DNA of 64,000 nucleotides, taken from the NCBI RefSeq assembly GCF_000176135.1, contig NZ_ACZN01000015.1:1-64000 (forward strand), written 5' to 3'. How positions within the stretch are numbered: the stretch's first letter is position 1; each line of letters opens with the position of its first letter. Below are positions 23,126 through 31,760 of this stretch, piece after piece. The notes beneath the pieces are model-generated. The model worked only from the letters and a program-made list of their open reading frames with translations. It ran no database searches and was not told the origin of the DNA. The DNA is from Vibrio coralliilyticus ATCC BAA-450 (GTDB taxonomy: Bacteria > Pseudomonadota > Gammaproteobacteria > Enterobacterales > Vibrionaceae). Position numbers and translations under genes: made by a program.

Positions 23126-23154
23126 ATTTTAAATTTACTGTGTTTTTATCACAA
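23126..23154 (-). promoter_or_regulatory. Candidate cassette promoter (Pc-like) firing into the array
   Basis: Minus strand TTGTGA (23149-23154), 17-bp spacer, TAAAAT (23126-23131), matching sigma-70 elements. It points toward the first cassette about 160 bp downstream. TTTGTGATAAAAACACAG around the -35 also resembles half of a CRP site. Inference from sequence only. Confidence 0.4.
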
Positions 23155-23215
23155 ACATAAGTGAGCACAGGCGTGGTGATGATCACCATCTGCTTGGCAT
23201 CTTCGATTCTAATTA

Positions 23216-23250
23216 GAAAAAACCGCTGGGCATGAGTGCCAGCGGTTTAA
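23216..23250 (-). terminator. Rho-independent terminator after the PilZ gene
   Basis: Stem AAACCGCTGG / CCAGCGGTTT (23220-23229 with 23239-23248), a 9-nt loop and a T-run on the minus strand. It shields the array from read-through from the PilZ gene. Confidence 0.85.
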
Positions 23251-23282
23251 AAATTACATTGATGTAACAGTTAAGATTGTAT

Positions 23283-23639
23283 TTATGCGACTTCGGTAAT
23301 TGGTCGGGAGAAATACGTTGGGTACTTCTGGCGAATATGGCGTTGCTCTTCGACCATATTCTTAAACGTTGGTCCTTTCTTTAGCTTCACAATCACTTCA
23401 TTCTGATCAAAACGAAGCACTGCGCCTTCAAAAGTCACTTGCTTGTTGTTGTGTAAATTGAGGGTACCTGACATAGCCAGCCCTTTGTACCAGTCGGTAA
23501 ATGTATTCTTTACAACTCGAATACCACCTTCAGAAACTTCGGTCACGTGAAACAGCTCGTTAGAAATACGCACAGAAGGCCGTGCTCTTCTTGGGTATTT
23601 CAAGCGATAGAATTTACGTTTTTGTTCAAAATCACTCAT
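23283..23639 (-). CDS. PilZ-domain c-di-GMP-binding protein, 118 aa
   Basis: A stand-alone PilZ domain. Residues 7-25 contain the arginine-rich switch (KRKFYRLKYPRRARPSVR) and residues 37-46 the VSEGGIRVV motif corresponding to D/N-x-S-x-x-G, the two parts that grip c-di-GMP. The C-terminus is an extra amphipathic helix region (RHIRQKYPTYF). It likely links c-di-GMP level to motility or surface behaviour through an unknown partner. Start is the ATG for MSDFEQ behind GGAGA; an upstream TTG adds two residues. Followed by a strong terminator. Confidence 0.85.
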   Translation of the reverse strand: MSDFEQKRKFYRLKYPRRARPSVRISNELFHVTEVSEGGIRVVKNTFTDWYKGLAMSGTLNLHNNKQVTFEGAVLRFDQNEVIVKLKKGPTFKNMVEEQRHIRQKYPTYFSRPITEVA

Positions 23640-23939
23640 CAACAATCTCCTATTACTTCGAGTGATAGCGTCCCGAAGATCCTTACCTTGTACTGGTGGT
23701 TTTTCGTCACCAATATCAATTAAATTTCCAGATAGTATAACTGTCGACTATTAAAAGAAAATCTTTAGCGCTTAGTTTTGAGCCTGTGATCTTGATACAC
23801 TGTATAATCACTTAATCAAATCATTGTACCTCATTGTTTTTAAATGAATAAAAACCAGAAAACAACGACACAACAAACTTCTTTACAATACGCAGTTTTG
23901 CGCATACATTGCACGCATATTAATCGCTAGGTTTATTCG
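23640..23939. other. 300-bp divergent intergenic region
   Basis: AT-rich region between the PilZ gene (minus) and rarD (plus). A possible plus-strand promoter TTGAGC (23778-23783), 19-bp spacer, TATAAT (23803-23808) could serve rarD. No other structure seen. Confidence 0.4.
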
Positions 23940-24830
23940 ATGTCACAAGAACGTACCGGTAACTGGATGGCAGCGCTTTCATTCCTTCTATGGGGTTTAC
24001 TGCCACTCTATTATCAATATTTGCCTAACGCGGCTTTAGACGAGCTACTTACCGTTCGATTGGTCGCGTCTGTGCCCTTTGGCATACTGATTGTGTTATT
24101 TGTCACCAAGCGAATGCCTGACTTTTCAGCTATTTTCGCGGATCGCCGCTCTCTTGCCATTACATTCCTTGGTAGTACCTTGATGTCTATCTCCTGGTGC
24201 GCTTTCACATGGGCAATCACCAATGATCGCGTTATCGATGCCAGCTTAGGCTTTTTTATCAGCCCATTGACGATGACGGCACTGGGCGTATTTGTGTTGG
24301 GAGAAAAGCTTTCACTTGGCAAGAAGGTCGCGCTGGTGCTGGCCAGCGCTGGTTTAAGCTATCAAGTGATGCAATATGGACAGGTACCCGTTATCGCACT
24401 CACGATGGCGATCTTCTTTACGCTGTATGGTTGGTGCAAGAAAAAGATCCGATACGAGTGGAGCACCTGTCTGTTTGTTGAAGCTCTAGCACTGACGCCA
24501 TTTGCACTGGGCTACCTTATTTTCAAAGAAGCGACGGTTGGAACGGAATCTCTTAACTCTGGCTGGGAGACTTTTGCCCTCTACGTTGGCGCAGCTCCGG
24601 CGACTTTGATTCCACTGCTTTTCTATTCTCTCGCGATTCGTTTAACCAGTATGTCGACCGTCGGCCTAATGCAATATATTGAGCCGTCTATCCAGTTTTT
24701 GTTGGCGATCTATTTATTTGGCGAAGTCTTCGATGAAGTCAAACTAGTGAGTTTCAGCCTAATATGGGCAGGCTTGCTGTTCACCATTGCAGAAAGCGCC
24801 AAAAACCGAGTTGTACTAAAACGCTCATAA
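23940..24830 (+). CDS. rarD: RarD/EamA-family permease
   Basis: A 296-residue protein of ten predicted membrane helices in two EamA repeats. The start MSQERTGNWMAALSFLLWGLLPLYYQYL and the following DELLTVRLVASVPF follow the RarD pattern (WG..P.Y, DE.L..R). A second repeat starts near residue 150. Family members export or import small metabolites; E. coli RarD was named for chloramphenicol sensitivity, and the substrate is unknown. It is a single gene ending in a bidirectional terminator shared with the convergent amino-acid permease. Confidence 0.85.
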   Translation: MSQERTGNWMAALSFLLWGLLPLYYQYLPNAALDELLTVRLVASVPFGILIVLFVTKRMPDFSAIFADRRSLAITFLGSTLMSISWCAFTWAITNDRVIDASLGFFISPLTMTALGVFVLGEKLSLGKKVALVLASAGLSYQVMQYGQVPVIALTMAIFFTLYGWCKKKIRYEWSTCLFVEALALTPFALGYLIFKEATVGTESLNSGWETFALYVGAAPATLIPLLFYSLAIRLTSMSTVGLMQYIEPSIQFLLAIYLFGEVFDEVKLVSFSLIWAGLLFTIAESAKNRVVLKRS

Positions 24831-24857
24831 AAAATCCCCCAGTTGGGGGATTTTTTT
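24831..24857. terminator. Bidirectional terminator between rarD and the amino-acid antiporter
   Basis: AAATCCCCC AGTT GGGGGATTT with A/T runs on both sides; it overlaps the stop codon of the minus-strand gene. Confidence 0.9.
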
Positions 24858-26274
24858 AAAATGAAAGGCTAATCATGCCTTGCCACAACAGGCCAACAGC
24901 CAACACGGCGACCACACTCAATAGTCCAGCCCCTACCTTCTCTTTACCTTCGAATGGGTTAATACCCTGCTCTTTTTTAGCCTGAATGTAAAAGTACAAA
25001 CCCGGCAGATAAAGAATGGCAGAAAGCAGTAAATAATTGAGCCCGGAAGCGTACAGCAACCAAAGCCCATACAAGGTTGCACCGATACCAATGGCTAGCA
25101 GGCTGCCTTTATTTTTCTGCTCTAGCGCCAGTTTTAGTACAAATGCGCCCACCAAAAAGTAAGGCACTAGGATCATTTCGGAGGCAATAATCAGTAAGGT
25201 ATCGTACGTGCTACCCGCGAACATCACAAAGATGAGAGAGATTTGAACCCAAACATTGGTCAGGGTTAACGGTCTTACCGGACTGCCCGCCTTGTTTAAC
25301 TTAGCGTACTTGGCTGGGAACATTTTCTCTTTGGCACATAGATACGGAGCTTCTGACGCCAAAACCGTCCAGCTCAAAAATGCACCACAAACAGACACCA
25401 ATAAACCAATACTTATAACGTATTGCCCCCAAGGCCCAAGGATATGAGTCAGCACTTTTGCCATTGAAGGGTTCTGATAGTGGGCGAGTTCCGTTGGTTT
25501 AATAACGCCCATCGACAGTAACGTCACTAACACATAGATAGATAACGCGGTAAGCAGGCCTAATATCGTTGCGCGGCCAATGTCTTTCCGGTTTCGAGCT
25601 CGACTTGATACGACCACCGCGCCTTCAATACCGATGAAGACCCAAACGGTCACCAGCATGGTACTTTTTACTTGCTCCAATAACCCATGTCCTTCACCGA
25701 AATGAAGGCCACTAAAATCGAGCGTAAATGTGTCCCAGCTAAAAGCAAACAGAGCACATAGTATGAAAACAAATAGCGGCACCAACTTGGCGTAAGTCGT
25801 GACCATGTTAATCAAAGCCGCAGTCTGGACGCCGCGTAAAACCAGAGCATGCACCATCCACAACAAGGCAGAAGCGCCTAAGATCGACACCCAAGTATTA
25901 CCCTGACCAAAAATAATATTGTCTGGTGTGTCAAACAGCATACCCAACGTGCTAAACACAATCACCAAATAAGAGACATTGGCTAACATCGCACTGAGCC
26001 AATACCCCCACGCAGAGCAAAAGCCGACGAAATCGCCAAACCCTTCTTTGGCGTAGCCGAATACACCACTCTCGATATGAGGCTTGTGGAAAGCTAACTT
26101 TTGAAATGAGAGAGCGAGAAAAACCATGCCGATCCCCGTGATCGACCAACCGATCATCACGGCAGCGGGGCTCGCAACAGCAGCCATGTTTTGTGGCAAG
26201 CTAAATACACCTGCGCCTATCATTGAGCCAATGACGATCGCAGTAAGAGAACTGAGCCCGAGTTTGTTGTTCAT
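24856..26274 (-). CDS. APC-family basic amino acid antiporter (arginine/ornithine type)
   Basis: A 472-residue protein of 12 or more membrane helices. Residues 8-30 (LTAIVIGSMIGAGVFSLPQNMA) carry the GS-IGAG-F substrate-binding motif of APC antiporters, close to arginine/ornithine and lysine/cadaverine exchangers; SGVFGYAKEGFGDFVGF and IGIEGAVVVSSRARN are further family marks. It would exchange a basic amino acid for its decarboxylation or deimination product across the inner membrane. No ArcA/ArcB or decarboxylase gene lies next to it, so the substrate is open. The start follows GGAAAC. Confidence 0.82.
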   Translation of the reverse strand: MNNKLGLSSLTAIVIGSMIGAGVFSLPQNMAAVASPAAVMIGWSITGIGMVFLALSFQKLAFHKPHIESGVFGYAKEGFGDFVGFCSAWGYWLSAMLANVSYLVIVFSTLGMLFDTPDNIIFGQGNTWVSILGASALLWMVHALVLRGVQTAALINMVTTYAKLVPLFVFILCALFAFSWDTFTLDFSGLHFGEGHGLLEQVKSTMLVTVWVFIGIEGAVVVSSRARNRKDIGRATILGLLTALSIYVLVTLLSMGVIKPTELAHYQNPSMAKVLTHILGPWGQYVISIGLLVSVCGAFLSWTVLASEAPYLCAKEKMFPAKYAKLNKAGSPVRPLTLTNVWVQISLIFVMFAGSTYDTLLIIASEMILVPYFLVGAFVLKLALEQKNKGSLLAIGIGATLYGLWLLYASGLNYLLLSAILYLPGLYFYIQAKKEQGINPFEGKEKVGAGLLSVVAVLAVGLLWQGMISLSF

Positions 26275-26615
26275 TGTTGTTTCCGGATTATAAATTCGAA
26301 CGCTATGGAAGTGGTCATATTACGAAGAAATATCAATAAGCGGCAGAGCAGTTGTGATTGCTGTCGCAAAGATAGGTTCATAATCAAACACTTCATTGTT
26401 ACTGATCAAACCAAGTCGCCATGGTAATATTTAATTCCACATATGCAATATATATTAGAATTTAAAACCACCACGAAACAAATTGGCAAATCAATAAATT
26501 ATCAAGAAATCAAACCAAAGAATGTATGAAACCATCAAGAGGGGTTGGTTGACTGTGAATACCCAAACGAGAGAACGAAAAAAAGCGGGGCACTGTCGCC
26601 CCACTTTATTGTAGA
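26275..26615. other. 341-bp intergenic region upstream of the antiporter gene
   Basis: AT-rich, holding presumably the antiporter promoter (minus strand) and, at its right end, the terminator of the LexA-boxed gene (26580-26612). No ORF, repeat or clear operator recognised. Confidence 0.4.
26580..26612 (-). terminator. Terminator of the SOS-boxed small gene
   Basis: Minus-strand stem GGGGC GACAGT GCCCC followed by a run of seven T, starting a few bases after the TAA stop. Confidence 0.75.
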
Positions 26616-26840
26616 TTAATGGTGAGAGCCAGAAGGGTCATACCCGAATTCTGACTGCTGGTAAATGTCCGATAGCGCTTTTGTTTTTTTCGACTTAGCT
26701 GAACGCTTTGAAGTCCCTATATAGTGAACCTCTTGAGATTCTAACGCTTTCTCATGCGCTTTTGCCGAGCGAATAAATTCTGGGTCGTTAAGCGCCTCCT
26801 GACGCAGGCGATTAACACGTTCAAGGGTTTCCCACAACAT
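26616..26840 (-). CDS. Small protein of unknown function, 74 aa, probable SOS regulon member
   Basis: A charged, helical protein beginning MLWETLERVNRLRQEALND, with a lysine-rich centre (SKRSAKSKKTKALSDI) and a C-terminal YDPSGSHH. No domain recognised, no signal peptide or membrane segment. The ATG is preceded by GGAGGTGAG. Immediately upstream stand two CTGT-N8-ACAG LexA boxes (26857-26872 and 26907-26922), so expression should rise after DNA damage. It lies between dps and the antiporter gene with its own terminator. Nucleic-acid binding is possible from the basic region; function unknown. Confidence 0.82.
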   Translation of the reverse strand: MLWETLERVNRLRQEALNDPEFIRSAKAHEKALESQEVHYIGTSKRSAKSKKTKALSDIYQQSEFGYDPSGSHH

Positions 26841-26854
26841 AACTCACCTCCAGA

Positions 26855-26874
26855 AACTGTATTTATATACAGTA
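26855..26874 (-). promoter_or_regulatory. LexA box 1 (SOS box)
   Basis: Minus strand TACTGTATATAAATACAGTT: a full CTGT-N8-ACAG palindrome (26857-26872) with AT-rich centre, 17 bp upstream of the start codon of the 74-residue gene, where LexA would block transcription. Confidence 0.85.
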
Positions 26875-26904
26875 TAGATATCCTCACCAATAGTTCAAGA
26901 AAAA

Positions 26905-26924
26905 GACTGTTTATTTAAACAGTA
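26905..26924 (-). promoter_or_regulatory. LexA box 2 (SOS box)
   Basis: CTGTTTATTTAAACAG (26907-26922), a second exact CTGT-N8-ACAG palindrome 50 bp from the first, just after the dps stop codon. The 50-bp spacing puts the boxes on roughly the same helical face. Confidence 0.8.
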
Positions 26925-26927
26925 TCT

Positions 26928-27407
26928 TTATTGCATATATGCATTAAGCATCCACATTAGCTTTTCTTGCTCTCGAATGTAGTCACCCATCAAGGCAGCT
27001 GTACCTTCATCTTCTGCATCCTCAGCTTGAGCCAAAATAGCGCGTTGCTGAGTCAGTAACGTGCTGAAACCATGAACAAGGCCTCTCACACATTCTTTAC
27101 CTGTTGTCGCATTCTGGTGTTCTTCAATATCACTCTTGGCCAAGTATTGGCTAAAGCTGTGGTCTGGCGTTGATCCAATCGTCAGAATACGTTCCGCCAA
27201 CTCATCAATTTTGGTTTGAAGATCTGTGTAGATCTCTTCAAATTTCACATGCAATTCGAAAAACTGCTGACCTTTGATGTTCCAGTGATAACCGCGGGTG
27301 TTCATGTAAAGCACTTGGTAGTGCGCTAACAACGCATTCAACTCGGCCGCCAGTGCTTGTGATTTTTCGTTGTTTAGGCCGATTAAGTTAATTTGGTTTG
27401 TCATCAT
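26928..27407 (-). CDS. dps: Dps-family ferritin-like DNA-protection protein
   Basis: A 159-residue Dps subunit. The ferroxidase ligands are visible: His in TRGYHWNI (near residue 41), His and Glu/Asp in ELHVKFEEIY and the KIDELAERIL helix. Twelve subunits form a shell that oxidises and stores iron using hydrogen peroxide and protects DNA in stress. The N-terminus is short and not lysine-rich, so direct DNA binding is uncertain. Two adjacent ATGs follow GAGGA; either may be used. Upstream ATAG-N7-CTAT motifs (27510-27541) hint at OxyR control. Confidence 0.93.
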   Translation of the reverse strand: MMTNQINLIGLNNEKSQALAAELNALLAHYQVLYMNTRGYHWNIKGQQFFELHVKFEEIYTDLQTKIDELAERILTIGSTPDHSFSQYLAKSDIEEHQNATTGKECVRGLVHGFSTLLTQQRAILAQAEDAEDEGTAALMGDYIREQEKLMWMLNAYMQ

Positions 27408-27509
27408 GCATTCCTCATTAATTTCAATATTCTTAGGCTGTTGCCCTTCAATGACTTCACTATATCCATCACGATAAGATAGTTAAAAACGTTCATTTCT
27501 ATACTTTCA

Positions 27510-27541
27510 ATAGGAGTTTCCTATCTATAGTTTTTGCCTAT
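27510..27541 (-). promoter_or_regulatory. Candidate OxyR-type half-sites upstream of dps
   Basis: ATAG-N7-CTAT occurs twice (27510-27524 and 27527-27541), 2 bp apart, about 105-135 bp upstream of the dps start. The individual units match the OxyR half-site pattern, but the spacing between them is not the 7 bp of the E. coli consensus. Confidence 0.3.
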
Positions 27542-27621
27542 TTCAATGATGCCTAGATCCGATTATCCGATGTCGTTCGCTGGCGTTATTCTGGATAAAA
27601 CAATTGGTTGAGGACAAGATA

Positions 27622-28488
27622 GTGAAGGCTCTTGTTGTTGAAGGAGGCGCAATGCGCGGCATTTTTGCTGCGGGTGTGCTCGATACATTTATTGACGATG
27701 ATTACTACCCTTATGACTTTGTCATTGGCGTTTCGGCGGGTGCGTCCAATCTACTCGGCTATCTTGGTAAGCAGATCGGCCGTAGCTATCATGTCATTAC
27801 TGAACTGGCCACTGACCGAGATTTTTACAACCCTAAACGGTTTGTAAAAGGTGGTGATCTTATTGACGTGCATTGGTTGGTGTCAGAATCCGAGAAGCGC
27901 TATCCGCTAGACACACACCAAGTGTTCCAGTCGGCCCCAATGCTGGCTGTTGCCACTAATATCAATACGGGACAAGCTGACTACTACCAGCTCAATCACA
28001 GCAATCTCAGCCAGATCATTGAAGCCACCAGCGCACTGCCTATAGCGTATAAAACAACGCCCTGCTTCTCTGGTGGCTGCTACACCGATGGCGGCGTCGC
28101 AGACTCCATTCCTGTGATGGAGGCGTATCGCCGCGGTGCGACGGACATTACGGTTGTCCTATCTCACCCACTCAGCTACGAGATGCCTAAGCCGAAAAGC
28201 TCTTGGGTAATCAAAAAGCTGCTACGTAAATACCCGAAAATTGCCGAGGCACTGACTAGAAGAGCCGAAGGATACAACCAAGCGTTAGCCTTTATTCGCA
28301 ATCCACCAGAAGGGGTTAAAGTGCGTGTCATCGCGCCACCAGAGAATTTCACCGTGAAACGATTAACAATGAAAAAACTGGCTTTAGATGAAGGTTATTT
28401 CATGGGGTTCGAAGAAGGGAGAAAGCACCTAGCCAGCCGCAAAGGCGCTTATGGATTAGATGCGGAGAATTGTCATTTCTGCCTGTAA
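27622..28488 (+). CDS. Patatin-like phospholipase (YjjU-type)
   Basis: A patatin domain of about 288 residues. It has the oxyanion loop GGAMRG (near residue 8), the nucleophile GVSAG (G-x-S-x-G, near residue 36) and the catalytic Asp in TDGGVADSIPV (DGG/A). The family hydrolyses acyl esters of phospholipids; E. coli YjjU is similar. The C-terminus ends NCHFCL. No signal peptide, so cytoplasmic or membrane-associated. Start placed at the GTG preceded 7 nt upstream by GAGGA; a TTG six codons earlier is the alternative. A bidirectional terminator follows. Confidence 0.85.
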   Translation: MKALVVEGGAMRGIFAAGVLDTFIDDDYYPYDFVIGVSAGASNLLGYLGKQIGRSYHVITELATDRDFYNPKRFVKGGDLIDVHWLVSESEKRYPLDTHQVFQSAPMLAVATNINTGQADYYQLNHSNLSQIIEATSALPIAYKTTPCFSGGCYTDGGVADSIPVMEAYRRGATDITVVLSHPLSYEMPKPKSSWVIKKLLRKYPKIAEALTRRAEGYNQALAFIRNPPEGVKVRVIAPPENFTVKRLTMKKLALDEGYFMGFEEGRKHLASRKGAYGLDAENCHFCL

Positions 28489-28490
28489 AA

Positions 28491-28515
28491 AAAGACCGCC
28501 GATGGCGGTCTTTCC
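28491..28515. terminator. Bidirectional terminator between the patatin and chemoreceptor genes
   Basis: AAAGACCGCC GAT GGCGGTCTTT with flanking A and T runs, between convergent genes. Confidence 0.9.
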
Positions 28516-28518
28516 TAT

Positions 28519-30393
28519 TTAAACAACGAATGCTTCGAGGGATTTGTCAGATTCGTTTTGGTCTTTCAGTTTCTGAACAGCTGTTCGCGTGTTCGACACC
28601 AGATCCGTCACCTCGCTGGATAAGGTATAGATGTTTGTCGCATTGGTGCTGATCTCTTCGACAACTAAACTTTGTTCTTCAGCGGCAGTCGCGATCTGTA
28701 CGTTCATATCGTTGATCGATTGAACAGACTCATTAATAGTATTAAGACCCATCTCAACCTGCTTCATTCCACTAATCGCCTCATCCGCTTTGGTCAGGCT
28801 GACTGACATAGACTGCCCTACTTGCTCAGTACCAGTCTCCAGCTCTTCGAGAATTTTACCAATATCCGCCGTTGCGCTTTGTGTACGCAGTGCAAGCTGG
28901 CGAACTTCATCGGCAACAACAGCAAAACCTCGACCTGAATCCCCTGCTCGTGCTGCTTCAATCGCTGCATTCAGTGCCAACAAATTGGTTTGATCTGAAA
29001 TGTCAGAAATGACGCTCAGAATTCCCTTAATGTTATCGGCAGACACATTGAGCTGTTTGACATCCTGTTCAGACTGAGCGACCTGCGCTGACAGCTCTCC
29101 GATGATGCAGCTGGCGTTTACCGCCGTCTGAACACCTTCAACCGATGCGTCGTGTGCCTGACTGGCGGCGTGAGCCGCACTTTGAGTGTTGCGCGCCATT
29201 TCCTGCGCGGTGCTGCTCATTTCATTCAATGCCGTCACAAGCTGCTCAACTTCTTGCTGTTGTTTAAGGATGGAAGCTTCAGAGCGCTCCGAGTTCTCCA
29301 CAGCAGTTCTGGTTGTCGAAGTCAGGTCATTGGCAAATAGTTTAGAGGTTTGAATATTGTTTTGTAGCATTTCAACAAAGCCGTTAAACGCGCCCGCAAT
29401 ATGTGCAAACTCTTTATCAACTTTAGTTTCAAGGCGGTAAGTTAGATCTTTCTTATCACCTTCGCCCGAGATACTGTTAATGCCAGTCGTCATGTTCGAT
29501 AGCGGCTTCATCAGTAGGTTGACCACGAAGCCCAACACAACAACTGAGATCATGATGACGGCCAGAAGATACATCAACGTCTGGTCACGCATGTCATCCA
29601 GTGATTGGAAAACAATATCTTCTTTCAGTACAGAACCGATGATCCAATCATGGCCTGTCAACGGTAGTTGCTGGACGATGTTCTTTTCACCATCAAGGGT
29701 CAGTACCTGGTCATCACCACCCAGTTTTAGCTCTGGGTACACCTCAGACAGCTGCTTACCGTTATAGTCTTTGTTTGGGTGAGAAATGATGTTGCCGTCT
29801 TTGGTCATCAAAAACAGATAACCCGCATTCAATGGTGAAATTCGGTTAATTTTCTCACTCAATACCGCAAGGCTAACATCAAAGAAAGTGACCCCTTTAA
29901 ACTCCCCTTTTACAACGACAGGCGCTGAGATGGAGATCATCTGCTGCTGAGTATTAACATCGATATAGGGCTCAGTAATGATCAAAGAACGATGTGTCTT
30001 TGCATCCTGATACCAAGGGCGTTCACGAGAATCCCATGTGCTGTCTGGCACCCAGCCTGGTACATTTTCAATAATACCGCCATCTTCTTCTATGCCGATA
30101 CCCGTCGCGACAAACAGCTCTTTTAATTTTGGTTGTTCAATGATCTGTTCGATACTTTTAGGTGCGTATTCGTGTTCAATGGTCTGAGTGGTCGATAACG
30201 CAAGGTTTTTCCACCCATCAATATCAGATTGCACGGTATTCTCTACACCAGTCAGAACTGATTCAATGGTGTTGTGGATCTCTTTTTCTCTGTCACTATG
30301 CAAAAATGAATACTGAAAATAAGCGAGTGCAACGAGTGAAATAACCAGTAGCGAAAGTTTGCTGATAAGTAGCTTGGCTTTAAAACTAAACAC
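28519..30393 (-). CDS. Methyl-accepting chemotaxis protein with dCache sensor domain
   Basis: A 624-residue chemoreceptor. Membrane helix at residues 8-27, periplasmic dCache domain about 35-270 ([18 protein letters not shown] and [15 protein letters not shown] are typical), second helix about 276-300, HAMP to about 350, then the signalling coiled coil. The highly conserved hairpin tip [20 protein letters not shown] and [12 protein letters not shown] lies near residue 460-500. dCache domains of this kind bind amino acids, organic acids or similar small ligands; the ligand here is unknown. It couples to CheA/CheW. Monocistronic. Confidence 0.93.
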   Translation of the reverse strand: MFSFKAKLLISKLSLLVISLVALAYFQYSFLHSDREKEIHNTIESVLTGVENTVQSDIDGWKNLALSTTQTIEHEYAPKSIEQIIEQPKLKELFVATGIGIEEDGGIIENVPGWVPDSTWDSRERPWYQDAKTHRSLIITEPYIDVNTQQQMISISAPVVVKGEFKGVTFFDVSLAVLSEKINRISPLNAGYLFLMTKDGNIISHPNKDYNGKQLSEVYPELKLGGDDQVLTLDGEKNIVQQLPLTGHDWIIGSVLKEDIVFQSLDDMRDQTLMYLLAVIMISVVVLGFVVNLLMKPLSNMTTGINSISGEGDKKDLTYRLETKVDKEFAHIAGAFNGFVEMLQNNIQTSKLFANDLTSTTRTAVENSERSEASILKQQQEVEQLVTALNEMSSTAQEMARNTQSAAHAASQAHDASVEGVQTAVNASCIIGELSAQVAQSEQDVKQLNVSADNIKGILSVISDISDQTNLLALNAAIEAARAGDSGRGFAVVADEVRQLALRTQSATADIGKILEELETGTEQVGQSMSVSLTKADEAISGMKQVEMGLNTINESVQSINDMNVQIATAAEEQSLVVEEISTNATNIYTLSSEVTDLVSNTRTAVQKLKDQNESDKSLEAFVV

Positions 30394-30694
30394 GTATACC
30401 TCTTGGCAAATAGCCTAGGCTGCGCGCTTAATCAAACTGCACTTTTCAGCCTAGTAGTATGATGACTGGCCCTCCTGGCATTCCCCGAACATCCGTATGG
30501 GCCAAGACAGTACATAAACCAAGCTGAAAAAGTTAATGATTAGTGATTAATCATAATTAACAGTGATAGCCATTATCGTTAAAATAGTAAATTATCCAAG
30601 TCTAATCAGTAAGGTAGACATAAAAACTTCTAAAAATATCATTTCCACAAGTGATAGATAAAACCAATAAATTTGCGTGATAAATGCAAGTTAT
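30394..30694. other. 301-bp AT-rich intergenic region
   Basis: Between the chemoreceptor start and the DOPA-dioxygenase-like stop. Contains several ATTA/TAAT runs (30535-30565) and presumably the chemoreceptor promoter; no gene or clear structure seen. Confidence 0.4.
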
Positions 30695-31033
30695 CTAAAA
30701 CGAAGATAGATTCAGTTCAACAGGTTTACCCAACCAGTAGGCAAACTCCGTATGATCTTCTAAGTCATTATCTGTTAGCGCATGGACCAAAACTGACAAC
30801 TCGCCACGGGATTTATCCAACCACGGGATAAGAGCATCGAAGTCACCCGCTGTAAACGTCACAGAAAAGCTCCACATCGTATGAGGGCCGACGAGTTTCT
30901 GGTTGAAGCGCCCGACAGACAAGTCAAACTCGCGACGGATTTGCTCCCTCAGTTCAGAAGCAAAATCGTTGCTGTTAGCGTCAAAATAGACGTGTGCGTG
31001 GTAATCTTGATGGGTATTCTTAGGATAGGTCAT
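30695..31033 (-). CDS. DOPA 4,5-dioxygenase-family protein
   Basis: A 112-residue protein. It has the family pattern YHAHVYFD near residue 11, VGPHTMWSFSVTF near residue 47 and the closing HALTDNDLEDHTEFAYWLG. The conserved His residues would bind an extradiol-cleaving iron. Eukaryotic members open DOPA in pigment synthesis; bacterial ones are short and of unknown substrate. Single gene; the start codon lies in a weak AAGAA context. Confidence 0.85.
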   Translation of the reverse strand: MTYPKNTHQDYHAHVYFDANSNDFASELREQIRREFDLSVGRFNQKLVGPHTMWSFSVTFTAGDFDALIPWLDKSRGELSVLVHALTDNDLEDHTEFAYWLGKPVELNLSSF

Positions 31034-31121
31034 AACAATAAAACAAGAACGTGTTCGAATACTTCATCCTAACACGTTCCCGATATTAACTCTCAAACAC
31101 TTACATTCATTACACTTGGGA

Positions 31122-31760
31122 TTAGCCGAGCAGCCCCTGCTCCACTGCGTACTTTGCGAGTTCAGCCGTACTGTGCAAATCCAGTTTCTGCTTGATGTTC
31201 TGTCGATGGGTTTCAACGGTTCGATAACTAATACTGAGCAGCGCTGCAATTTTTTTGCTGCTGTTTCCTTCCGCAACCAATTTAAGAACGGCTTCCTCGC
31301 GTCGACTGAGAGGGTTAGGTTTTTGCGCAGCAGGAATCACTTCTTGAGAAAACAAGGTTTGTGTAACCGATTCGCAAAAATAGGTGGAGCCTTGGTAAAC
31401 CGTTTTAATCGCCTGCACCATCCGACGGGCACAAATCTCTTTCAGCATGTAGCCAACAGCACCAGCCTGCATCACCTTCATGATGTATTCGCGGTTATCA
31501 TGCATGGTCAGCATCAACACCTTAATCTCTGGCAGCTCTTCCTTGATAAGACGCGTGGCATCGATGCCGTTCATTAATGGCATACTCACATCCATCAACA
31601 CAACGTCTGGAGTTAGCTCCTTAACCTTTTCAATCGCCTCCAAGCCATTGCTGGCCGAGCCAATCACCTCAATTTCTGGTTCCAGTTGGAGCCGAGCGAT
31701 AAATCCATCTAAGACGACCTGGTGATCGTCCACTATCACCACTTTGATCGGTTTATCCAT
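31122..31760 (-). CDS. LuxR/NarL-family response regulator of the TRAP-associated two-component system
   Basis: Receiver domain residues 1-120 with acidic pair DD at 11-12, phosphoacceptor Asp near 57 (LMDVSMP) and Lys in KEICA. The C-terminal LuxR helix-turn-helix spans about 148-205 (LSRREEAVLKLVAEGNSSKK and RTVETHRQNIKQKLDLHS). Its start overlaps the 3' end of the sensor kinase gene by 8 bp, so they are translationally coupled. The position beside dctPQM suggests that it controls that transporter, perhaps through the TACGTA repeats upstream of dctP. Ligand unknown. Confidence 0.92.
   Translation of the reverse strand: MDKPIKVVIVDDHQVVLDGFIARLQLEPEIEVIGSASNGLEAIEKVKELTPDVVLMDVSMPLMNGIDATRLIKEELPEIKVLMLTMHDNREYIMKVMQAGAVGYMLKEICARRMVQAIKTVYQGSTYFCESVTQTLFSQEVIPAAQKPNPLSRREEAVLKLVAEGNSSKKIAALLSISYRTVETHRQNIKQKLDLHSTAELAKYAVEQGLLG

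Larger units (their letters stand above)
22975..23282. other. 308-bp junction between the array and the chromosome
   Basis: No gene is visible. It contains a 10-bp inverted repeat (ATACTACGCA at 22981-22990 and TGCGTAGTAT at 23089-23098), a TAACGCC string at 23054-23060, a candidate promoter pointing into the array (23126-23154), and the terminator of the PilZ gene (23216-23250). No integrase remnant was found in it by eye. Confidence 0.6.

Noticed and set aside
24014-24322. Minus-strand frame inside rarD
   Set aside because: Shadow of the rarD coding strand; no ribosome site, and rarD matches its family across the same bases.
26400-26480. ArgR operator for the arginine-type antiporter
   Set aside because: AT-rich palindromic words occur, but none fits the ArgR box well enough to report.
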